In this document: positions 56,715-63,682 of the stretch, piece by piece
Numbering within the stretch: position 1 is the first letter of the stretch
How the letters are laid out: each line of letters starts with the position of its first letter
IMG/VR virus record: IMGVR_UViG_3300048541_000245
Location: 1 to 63,682 of that record
Length of the DNA: 63,682 nt
Strand: one strand, 5' to 3'
Source of the DNA: a virus
The notes under the pieces: generated by a model
What the model was told of the DNA's origin: nothing
Database searches by the model: none
What the model saw: only the letters and a program-made list of their open reading frames with translations
Position numbers and translations under genes: made by a program

Positions 56715-57338
56715 TCAAGTGTCTCCGAGACGGACAAACAAAAAGTGAGTCTGGTTTGCAATGGTTCCACCGTTCATACGGCTTTCATTGCCGTCGATAG
56801 ATGATACCGTAAATCTAATTTTATGCGTAGACGTGTTAGTTACGTCCATAAAATGCATACCAGTTGCAGCAGCTCTTTGAGCGCCCGTTCCATTGTTGCC
56901 GTCCCCAACAATTACAGCTGTGTTCCAGTTTGCACCAGAGTCTGTCGAAGCCGCTATGTTGCCAAAAACAGTATCACTGTCATCCGCAAACATATCAAAA
57001 CTGCCGACAATCAAGTATTTGCCCGTAGATGGAAAGGTAAAAACACCACCCGAAACCGACATTCCAGTGCCAATATAAGTAGCTGTAGGCTCAGCGGACC
57101 GCGCCAAGTCAGTCAATGTCCCGTTTTCTTCTTTGTTGGCAGTGAGTCTCCACAGGTCCACTTCAGTGATCGCATTAACAAAGCTCAAAGCACCAGACCC
57201 ATTAGTGCTGAGAACTTGTCCAGCCGTGCCATCAGCAGTCGGCAAAGTAAAACTTACATCCGTCCCGGATGGACTGGTATCTGCTGGAGCGTCGAGTGAA
57301 ACGCTGCCGTCAGTGCTGCCTTTAAGTTTGATGCTCAT
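56715..57338 (-). CDS. Tail fibre protein
   Basis: 207 residues. SIKLKGSTDGSVSLDAPADT and a later LPTADGTAGQVLSTNGSGA, repeats shared with other fibres here; the C-terminal half is a C1q-like beta sandwich (GKYLIVGSFDMFADDSDTVF ... STHKIRFTVSSIDGN). Likely trimeric receptor-binding fibre or its adaptor. Confidence 0.75.
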   Translation of the reverse strand: MSIKLKGSTDGSVSLDAPADTSPSGTDVSFTLPTADGTAGQVLSTNGSGALSFVNAITEVDLWRLTANKEENGTLTDLARSAEPTATYIGTGMSVSGGVFTFPSTGKYLIVGSFDMFADDSDTVFGNIAASTDSGANWNTAVIVGDGNNGTGAQRAAATGMHFMDVTNTSTHKIRFTVSSIDGNESRMNGGTIANQTHFLFVRLGDT

Positions 57339-57427
57339 GATGCTGCCTCCAGTGCTGCAACTTTAGTTTTAAGGGTTTCGATCTTGGTCATTGGATCAGG
57401 TCTTTGCATTGGTGGATTACTGCGCAT
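57335..57427 (-). CDS. Very small coiled-coil peptide in fibre cassette
   Basis: 30 residues, RPDPMTKIETLKTKVAALEA, a short heptad helix. The stop overlaps the next ATG (ATGA). Such peptides recur between cyanophage fibre genes and may act as fibre chaperones or be regulatory. Confidence 0.5.
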   Translation of the reverse strand: MRSNPPMQRPDPMTKIETLKTKVAALEAAS

Positions 57428-57434
57428 TTTAAAT

Positions 57435-58649
57435 TTAATCAGTAGTTTTTAGTGCTTTAAAAGTAACACTTGACGATGATACAATGGTTGCGGTGCCGGT
57501 TGTATCTGAAATTCTTCTAATCCGGAATCTTACAGTGTTACCTGCTGCAAATTCGTGTATAAATGTCATGTTAACAAAAGTCTCGTCAGCACCACCAGTG
57601 GAACGGATGTACCCGCCTTTTGTGCTGTGAATAACGTTTGACGTGCCATTTTTGGTTGCACTTAATTCGCATGTCCAGCGGTAATTAGTCGCCGCCCCGT
57701 CAACAGTAAGTCCAATATAAACTTCATATATTCCGGCCCTGGCAAACGTATAGATCCCAGCGCTTTCTGTGGTAAGACTGTCGCTTAAGGATTGATTGTT
57801 GTCAATAACACTAATAGCTGAAAACGATGTGTTGTTGACTGATTGAGTGCCGCTTGCTATGTAGGTTTGGACTAAAGTTCTTAAATTAGTCCAGTTTGTA
57901 CCGTCATAGCCTTCATAGTATCCATGCGTTGTATTTAAACGTATCTGCCCAGCAGCTGCTGTTGGTCTTTCTGCAGTTGTTCCTACTGGAATTTGTATTG
58001 CATCTGTACCGCTAACAGCAAGTTTTACGCCTGGGCTACTCGTGCCGACGCCGAGGTCGCCGGAGCTGTCTAACTTAAAAACTGTGGTAGGGCCTTGTCT
58101 AATCTCCAATCCTCCGTCCTGATCAGCAACGAGCTCAGACACTTGGGTCTTGGTTCCGGCTGAATCTGCATTGAATTTGATTCCACCAATAAGTCCAGAC
58201 GTTTTCTCTGAGCTGATAGCTAAAGCTGTATAGGTGCTGGAGTTAAACTCCACATCACTTGTTGGGTTGCTCGTTCCGATGCCGACGAGGCCGGTCGAAG
58301 TTATACGAAGTCTTTCATTACTAAATGCAGTTCCATTTGTCTTGAAATATAAATCTCCATTATCGCCACTAATTACATAGTAGAAGTTATTGTTTCTAAG
58401 CTGTACCAAATCGCCCGCATCACTATTCCTTCTAATAGTTAATGGCGTAACGCCTGATCTTACTTCGAGTCTTGCTGACGGGCTATCCGTCCCGATGCCA
58501 ACTTGTCCCGAGCTGTCAACAGTGACGCGCTCCGTTCCGCCAGTAACTAGCTTTAGCTCATCTGTCCCGCACTGCAAGCCCGTATCAGCGTCATCGCCTG
58601 CATAAGCAGGTGCAGCAACAGAATTAGTACCGTTTAATTTAAGAGGCAT
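57435..58649 (-). CDS. Tail fibre protein, repeat type
   Basis: 404 residues. Repeats of G-x-VGIGT-x-SP type (VGIGTDSPSARLEVRSG; VGIGTSNPTS; DLGVGTSSPGVKLAVSG), then GTTAERPTAAAGQIRLNTTH and a C1q-like C-terminal domain (IYEVYIGLTVDGAATNYRW). Same modular architecture as the following two genes. Side fibre with host-range role likely. Confidence 0.8.
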   Translation of the reverse strand: MPLKLNGTNSVAAPAYAGDDADTGLQCGTDELKLVTGGTERVTVDSSGQVGIGTDSPSARLEVRSGVTPLTIRRNSDAGDLVQLRNNNFYYVISGDNGDLYFKTNGTAFSNERLRITSTGLVGIGTSNPTSDVEFNSSTYTALAISSEKTSGLIGGIKFNADSAGTKTQVSELVADQDGGLEIRQGPTTVFKLDSSGDLGVGTSSPGVKLAVSGTDAIQIPVGTTAERPTAAAGQIRLNTTHGYYEGYDGTNWTNLRTLVQTYIASGTQSVNNTSFSAISVIDNNQSLSDSLTTESAGIYTFARAGIYEVYIGLTVDGAATNYRWTCELSATKNGTSNVIHSTKGGYIRSTGGADETFVNMTFIHEFAAGNTVRFRIRRISDTTGTATIVSSSSVTFKALKTTD

Positions 58650-58651
58650 GA

Positions 58652-60427
58652 TCAGAGAATAACGAGAATTGCGCCTGACGGCACTGTAACGGTTGCCCCA
58701 CTGTTAATTGTGGGCGACACGGTGCTTCCGTGCTTGCCAGAAGTAAGCTCATAAGATGTAGTAACAACTTGATCAGTTTCAACAACCCAAGCGTCAGAAC
58801 CGCCGCCAGTAGCACCGCCACCACCGCCGCCAACGCTTGCCCATGAGCTGCCGTCATGTCCCTCAAACTGCGTGATTGTGCTGTTAAATCGAATGTAGCC
58901 AGTCAGGTTTGCCGGTGTACCACCATCAGAAGGACGCTCGGCAGTTGTTCCATGCGGCAAGGCCACTGCATCAGTTGCATTAATATCAAGCGTGACCCCT
59001 GGACTAGTCGTACCGATGCCGACATTGCCGTTGCTTTCAATTTTAAGTACATTAGTGGATCCAGCAAAATACTCATACGCTTCGTCTGTGTAGTTCCACC
59101 TAAAGTTTGCAGCCGTTGTGCCGTCACTTTTCAGGTAAGTAATTCGCGCTTGTTGCGTATCCGCTGATGGTTGAAAGTAAAAATTAGGATTGGCTGTATC
59201 TATTTTAATTTTTCCATTGACCTCTAGTTTCTCCTGAGGAGTTGTCGTCCCGATGCCAACGTTGCCGCTGGAATCAACAACAACGCGCTGCGTTCCAGCT
59301 GTTGTAATCGCTAATTCGTTCGCTGCAGATTGAAATAAACCAGTATCAATATCGCCATTAAATAAAAGCGCGGGAGCGGCTGCTGTCCCTGCTGTTAAAT
59401 CCAACGCTTGGTTAAATGTCCAGCAATCAGTGCTATCAACCCAAGTAAGAGTTTTGTCCGTAGCACCTTTTAAAGTGATGCCGCCGCCATCGGCAGTAAC
59501 GTCTGTTGGTGTCGTGACTTTTGCAAGCTCAATATTTTTATCTTCAATAGTAAGAGTCTGTGAATCGATAGTAGTAGTCGTACCAGAAACTGTAAGATTA
59601 CCGGCAATCGTTAAGTCATCAGACCAGCTAACATCTGTGCCATCAGTAACCAGTACTTGATTGACAGTGCCATTTGCTAATTTGCTTACTGCAATTTCAG
59701 CTGTTGCCGAGATATCGGCGTCAACAATCGCAGTTTCTGCTTTAGTTTCTAATGCTTGCAGTGCATTCTTGATATCTTGGTTATCTGGAATTGTTAATCC
59801 AGTAAACGTTCCTAAATTAGTAGCATTTAAGCTGACACCTGTTAATGCAACTAATTCATTGTTAATATCGTTTGTACGTCCAGCGCCAATAATTAAAATA
59901 GTGCCATTTGAGGCATGAGATCTTGTGATTAATCCTACTTTTTGTACTTTTTCTGTTGCAGCAGTAGGTCTTGTTGTAGTTAAACCGCCAGCCGTAGAAT
60001 CAATATATACAGGGTCTCCAGCATTGCCTAGTGTGCTGGTACTAATATTTGTGAGTAGGCCGCTAATAATTACTTTGCCGTCTTCGCCATTAGTAATGGT
60101 TTCATGGATAAGACCAATTGCTGGATAAGTTCCTGACCCATCATTGTCAGCTAATGCAACAATTGGCTTGCCTGAACTATGAGTTCCGCTGACATAGACA
60201 GGTTTACCTTTTACAATATCTGAACCAGATTGATTATGTACTTCGACTAAAACATCATCATCTTCTGCTGTTACTGGGGTAAGGGTTGTGCCCTCAACCA
60301 TATAAAGTTTATTCTCATCTTTTGCGTAACAAAGCTCTCCATCAAGTAGATCAGAAAGGCTGGCAGCAATATTGCTGTAATTACCCCTAGCTAACTGAAT
60401 TTTGGCTCTATTAGCTGGGGTTGGCAT
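58652..60427 (-). CDS. Tail fibre protein, repeat type
   Basis: 591 residues. N-terminus RAKIQLARGNYSNIAASLSD with GELCYAKDENKLYMVEG, an N-domain of phage fibres; then NLTVSGTTTTIDSQTLTIED, VGIGTTTPQEKLEVNGKIKI and GTTAERPSDGG repeats; ends in a Gly-rich GGGGG segment and a short beta part. No S74 domain in this one. Confidence 0.8.
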   Translation of the reverse strand: MPTPANRAKIQLARGNYSNIAASLSDLLDGELCYAKDENKLYMVEGTTLTPVTAEDDDVLVEVHNQSGSDIVKGKPVYVSGTHSSGKPIVALADNDGSGTYPAIGLIHETITNGEDGKVIISGLLTNISTSTLGNAGDPVYIDSTAGGLTTTRPTAATEKVQKVGLITRSHASNGTILIIGAGRTNDINNELVALTGVSLNATNLGTFTGLTIPDNQDIKNALQALETKAETAIVDADISATAEIAVSKLANGTVNQVLVTDGTDVSWSDDLTIAGNLTVSGTTTTIDSQTLTIEDKNIELAKVTTPTDVTADGGGITLKGATDKTLTWVDSTDCWTFNQALDLTAGTAAAPALLFNGDIDTGLFQSAANELAITTAGTQRVVVDSSGNVGIGTTTPQEKLEVNGKIKIDTANPNFYFQPSADTQQARITYLKSDGTTAANFRWNYTDEAYEYFAGSTNVLKIESNGNVGIGTTSPGVTLDINATDAVALPHGTTAERPSDGGTPANLTGYIRFNSTITQFEGHDGSSWASVGGGGGGATGGGSDAWVVETDQVVTTSYELTSGKHGSTVSPTINSGATVTVPSGAILVIL

Positions 60428-60446
60428 CGACCAAAAATTGCTAGAC

Positions 60447-60455
60447 TAGTATTCC
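60447..60455 (-). promoter_or_regulatory. GGNANNCTA intergenic element
   Basis: Minus strand GGAATACTA abutting the upstream stop codon and 20 nt before the 591-residue fibre. Reads TAAGGAATACTAG, identical at 5270 and 63415. Confidence 0.65.
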
Positions 60456-63362
60456 TTAAAGATTGCAAGCACTGCAATCATTGAACCTTTGCTCTAAAGC
60501 GGCAAGTCTTCCCTCAAGCGAGGTGATTTCTGCCTTTTGCTCCTGTGCAATCTTTAAAAGCAAAGGCGTAAACTCTTCGTATTGAACGCTGTCATATTCT
60601 CCAGTCTCAGGGTTTTGAGAACACAGCCTTGGATCAATTTCCGCTAGGTCTTCAGCTATAAATCCCCAATAACTATAATTAGGATTAACTCCTTCGTTCA
60701 TCCAAAGGTCAGCTTGCTCCCATTCAATTCCATTGTCTAAGCAATAAGATGAACAAGAATCTATTGTTGCCGTTTCGTCTCCAAGGCTGTCAAGGTATGC
60801 TTGCGGATAATTAAGATCTGGGATGCGGGGTCGATACCAAACAGGCTCGACCTGATCCAATATCTTGTTTGCATATTCAACCCCCATCGGTTCGATGCTG
60901 GTCTTTGTATTTCTGCTAGATGAGTGCCTGCGAAGGCGACCATTACTGTCAACTCGTACATTTGTCCCGCCGGCCTGTGTAGTGTTGTAGATACCAGGGA
61001 AATTAACGGTGTTGCCGGTCAGGTTTCCACGCCTAACGCCACCGGCAGCAAAGCCAAGGTTATCAGCTGCATTACGATATATTCCTGTATTTGTGTCATT
61101 TCCAAAGCAAAGACCAGGATCGGTTGCACTACCTGCTTTTGATCTTACCTTGGCATTCCCGTCTATTCCATAAGAAGTGCTGTCAACAAAGAATCCACTA
61201 TCTGCACGGATATATCGCGGCGTGTAGATGTTTTTATTTGTCTCCTGGTTAATTCTTAACCACGTTGTATCTTCACAGCCGATTTCACCCATACGGGTTG
61301 TATTGTTGTAAAACTGGATATGATCAGAAACATTGTTATCTGCCTTGTAAATCCGAATCTCGTGATCATTACCGCTGCCATTACCAACATCTAGACGGCC
61401 ATTAACTTGCCACTCTCCATCACAAGTGCCACCATCAACAGTTAGCGATCCGGTAATGTTTACGCCAGTGTTAGTTGTTTGCAGCTTGTTGCTGTTGTTG
61501 TAATAAAGTCTTGTCTCCGCGTTTTTTGCGTGATATACAGCCCAGTGATTATTGGTGTCGTCATACAATCCAAAAGCAGAACCATCATCGTTCTGCATGA
61601 AGACTGCTCCGTCTTCAATCGCATAACCTTTCCATCCGCCAGTTGAAGAACCAGTGACTTTGATTGTGCCGTAGTCACCTGAAGCTCTACGGATTTGAGC
61701 AGGTGTCGGAGTTGGTACTGAAGTATTGCTTATGTCAATACCATAAGTCGTGAGATCACCTGCAACTTTTCCATCATTATTGACAAAAAGCTCACCGCCA
61801 GACATGATTTGACGGCCATAAAATTTCACCGTTTCAACATCAGGGCGAATTTCCATTAAAGAGGTACTGTCAAGCGTCCCATCACTATCCGAATCGCTTA
61901 GAATGGTAAATCTATTTGCGTCGTTTTTGATGTAAAAGTCTGCGCTGGTGGCATCGTCGTCGATAAAACCCAGCAAAGGTGATGAACCTTCAATTTTCAG
62001 CTCGCATGCTGGACGTGAGCCAGTAATTTCTCCGCTTACCGTTAAACCTCGCAGAGCTGTCATCGAGCCATCGGTACCAGAAATAGTAACGTTATCTTGA
62101 CCTGGCATTGTAAATTTAATGTCGCCAGTCAACGCACCACCACTGTCGATGCTCTCAGGATTTGTGCGAAATGTGAACGTTCCATCGTTTGACATCTCCA
62201 TGTCAAGATGAGCGTCGTCACCAGCGTTGCTGTTTGTAATCCTTAAAGTAGGTGTTGAATCTTTTGAAAGATGTATATCTTTTGCTGGACTGTCAGTACC
62301 AAATCCTACCTTGCTGTCGTGCGTAATTCTTATTTGCTCTGATGTATTGCCACTGGAGGAAGTTGATATAGCAAGATCCATATTGCCGGTCGAGCCGTTC
62401 CCTGCGGTTAACGAAGCAATATTTGCGCTTTGAGTACCAAGTGCGATGAAAGAAGTGTCGTTACTTGGATCGTGTTCTCTGCTTACTTTAATCTGATCAT
62501 AAGAGGTGCCTACTGCCCTAACCTTACCCCTACAATCCAGCTTTGAATATGTTGGGCTAGTTGTACCTAAACCAATTTGACTATCTACAAACAAGTCCTG
62601 TCTTACTCTTGCATTATTTTCAACATCGAGCTTTTCATTTGGGCTTGTCCGCCCAATCCCGACATTACCGTTGCCGCCAATACGGATTCTTTCGTTTCCA
62701 CCTGCAAATAGCGCCAACGTGCCTGATATGGCTTTAATAGACGCATCATCTGGGCTGCCGTAATTTGGTGAATCGAAATTTACTTCAGATCCAGTAAAAT
62801 TATTGACGTTAAGGTAATAACTGCCCTCTTGACCATCTAAAAGATCGCTATCTAATCCTGAAGTCGCACCATCTACTGTCTTTAGCTCTGTAAGGATTTC
62901 AGAGGCAGTTCGATCAGCAGTAGCACCAGTCTCGATACCGTCGAGCTTGGTCTTGTCAGCCCCAGTCATTAAGCCAGAGTCACCACCCGCCGAAACTTCA
63001 GGTAAGGTTGCATCATTACCAGTCGATGAACCAATAACTCGGGTTGAACTTGTGTATGTTAGATCTGTCGCAGAAGCGCCACCACCAGCGGCGTTGCCAG
63101 GCTCGAATTTTTCAGTAGTAGAGTTATAAACTAAAACTTGCCCATTCGTGGGCGTGACAGTAGTTATGTCAATGTCATTTAAACTGCCAATAGATACTTG
63201 ACTGTTAGGCTCTAAAGCAACAACTTCTTCCGTTTCACCATTTATAGTTTTGAAGAATATTTTGCCGTCAGCAATATGTACACACAGCTCTCCGAGATCA
63301 ACTTGGCTAGTCGAAGGTGATGCCCCAGGAGTTTGAATACGGAGCAGCTTGATCTTAGCCAT
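60456..63362 (-). CDS. Large tail fibre with S74 intramolecular chaperone
   Basis: 968 residues. GELCVHIADGKIFFKTINGE near the N-terminus, many VGIGRTSP-like and VDGGTCDGEWQVNGRLDVGN beta-helix repeats, then a C-terminal S74 domain: SSSRNTKTSIEPMGVEYANK (Ser-Lys dyad region), VEPVWYRPR, YWGFIAEDLAEIDPRL, and a final coiled coil (AQEQKAEITSLEGRLAALEQ). The chaperone trimerises the fibre and cleaves itself off. Main host-recognition candidate. Confidence 0.9.
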   Translation of the reverse strand: MAKIKLLRIQTPGASPSTSQVDLGELCVHIADGKIFFKTINGETEEVVALEPNSQVSIGSLNDIDITTVTPTNGQVLVYNSTTEKFEPGNAAGGGASATDLTYTSSTRVIGSSTGNDATLPEVSAGGDSGLMTGADKTKLDGIETGATADRTASEILTELKTVDGATSGLDSDLLDGQEGSYYLNVNNFTGSEVNFDSPNYGSPDDASIKAISGTLALFAGGNERIRIGGNGNVGIGRTSPNEKLDVENNARVRQDLFVDSQIGLGTTSPTYSKLDCRGKVRAVGTSYDQIKVSREHDPSNDTSFIALGTQSANIASLTAGNGSTGNMDLAISTSSSGNTSEQIRITHDSKVGFGTDSPAKDIHLSKDSTPTLRITNSNAGDDAHLDMEMSNDGTFTFRTNPESIDSGGALTGDIKFTMPGQDNVTISGTDGSMTALRGLTVSGEITGSRPACELKIEGSSPLLGFIDDDATSADFYIKNDANRFTILSDSDSDGTLDSTSLMEIRPDVETVKFYGRQIMSGGELFVNNDGKVAGDLTTYGIDISNTSVPTPTPAQIRRASGDYGTIKVTGSSTGGWKGYAIEDGAVFMQNDDGSAFGLYDDTNNHWAVYHAKNAETRLYYNNSNKLQTTNTGVNITGSLTVDGGTCDGEWQVNGRLDVGNGSGNDHEIRIYKADNNVSDHIQFYNNTTRMGEIGCEDTTWLRINQETNKNIYTPRYIRADSGFFVDSTSYGIDGNAKVRSKAGSATDPGLCFGNDTNTGIYRNAADNLGFAAGGVRRGNLTGNTVNFPGIYNTTQAGGTNVRVDSNGRLRRHSSSRNTKTSIEPMGVEYANKILDQVEPVWYRPRIPDLNYPQAYLDSLGDETATIDSCSSYCLDNGIEWEQADLWMNEGVNPNYSYWGFIAEDLAEIDPRLCSQNPETGEYDSVQYEEFTPLLLKIAQEQKAEITSLEGRLAALEQRFNDCSACNL

Positions 63363-63414
63363 TTACTGAAGTCAGCAAGATTTATGAGCTTATCTTAGCT
63401 TAGCTCAAGTAGGC

Positions 63415-63423
63415 TAGTATTCC
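63415..63423 (-). promoter_or_regulatory. GGNANNCTA intergenic element
   Basis: Minus strand GGAATACTA abutting the collagen-like fibre stop, 53 nt before the S74 fibre. Confidence 0.55.
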
Positions 63424-63682
63424 TTAGTCTAAGGTGCCACCATCCATCTCCAATTGTTCCATATCAATCCCCGCGTATCTATATGTTTGCGGAACAAATA
63501 ATGAGACCCAACTCGCTCCATCCCATGTCAATACCTGCCCAACCCTTGGATCAGGAATAAAAACATCTTTTAAGTCATGCAGCTTAGCTTCAGTAGCAAC
63601 AAGATCTTGCCCATCTCTTCCTGGTGGCCCTTGAAGTCCAGTCTCTCCTTTTACTCCTGCAATGCCCTGGATACCTTTTTGG
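63424..63682 (-). CDS. Collagen-like tail fibre protein, C-terminal part
   Basis: The 3' part of the gene that starts at 581; it runs off the right edge. The stop is TAA at 63424-63426. Contains the Gly-X-Y segment and VGQVLTWDGASWVSLFVPQT. The repeat at the window end carries Val where the left copy has Ala. Confidence 0.8.
   Translation of the reverse strand, partial: QKGIQGIAGVKGETGLQGPPGRDGQDLVATEAKLHDLKDVFIPDPRVGQVLTWDGASWVSLFVPQTYRYAGIDMEQLEMDGGTLD
63527..63682. repeat. Terminal direct repeat, right copy
   Basis: Matches 1-156 with one difference (A at 63653 for G at 127). Confidence 0.95.

Noticed and set aside
1-63682. Temperate phage with integration module
   Set aside because: I see no integrase, excisionase, CI-like repressor or attachment site; the LexA-like sites alone do not show lysogeny.

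Overview
This window reads as the essentially complete genome of a tailed, long-tailed (siphovirus-like) cyanophage. The first 156 bases recur as the last 156 bases with one mismatch, so the sequence closes into a circle of about 63.5 kb, with the join inside a collagen-like tail-fibre gene. A cyanobacterial host is indicated by a full-length psbA (photosystem II D1, E130 form), a 34-residue high-light-inducible protein (Hli), a tRNA-Leu(UAA), and many small proteins of the kind seen in marine picocyanobacterial phages. A siphovirus is indicated by a large tape measure, a tail tube protein, a G/GT-type tail chaperone with a probable -1 frameshift, a TerL/TerS/portal set, and no contractile sheath. 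I found no integrase.

Layout. (1) 0.6-3.9 kb, minus strand: small basic proteins, a small virion protein, major capsid protein, scaffold. (2) 3.9-20.2 kb, minus: fibres and tail-tip proteins, tape measure, tail tube, tail terminator, frameshifted chaperone, neck proteins; an HNH gene sits inside on the plus strand. (3) 20.2-24.5 kb: a secreted barrel-like protein on plus, then a minus-strand host-takeover operon with psbA, hli and many tiny ORFs. (4) 24.5-28.2 kb: the regulatory heart. It holds a seven-unit 28-bp tandem array, strong sigma70-type promoters, LexA-box-like and Fur-box-like palindromes, and a plus-strand set of small early genes. (5) 28.2-31.1 kb: plus-strand small genes facing a minus-strand pair of secreted proteins with a holin-like protein. 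(6) 31.1-49.5 kb, minus: small basic proteins, an NrdR-like zinc ribbon, tRNA-Leu, HNH, portal, dCTP deaminase, class II ribonucleotide reductase, DnaG-like primase, sigma factor 1, terminases, ThyX, a RecE-like exonuclease, RusA, a MazG-like protein, SSB, sigma factor 2, and a single-strand annealing protein. (7) 49.5-52.8 kb, plus: an iteron-like repeat cluster followed by a winged-helix replication protein and a DnaB-like helicase. (8) 52.8-63.4 kb, minus: two cell-wall hydrolases, small proteins, then a tail-fibre cassette ending in an S74 intramolecular chaperone fibre.

How it may work together. Early plus-strand genes at 25-31 kb start from near-consensus sigma70 promoters usable by host polymerase. 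The phage carries two sigma-70-family proteins. A recurring intergenic element, GGNANNCTA, lies about 20 or about 60 nt before the starts of at least 17 genes, mostly structural genes and mostly without a Shine-Dalgarno sequence. I infer that it is a phage-specific promoter class. Nucleotide scavenging (class II RNR, Dcd, ThyX, MazG-like), D1 and Hli would sustain dNTP and energy supply during infection. The LexA-like and Fur-like sites flanking the early block suggest, but do not prove, that host DNA-damage and iron status feed into phage gene expression.
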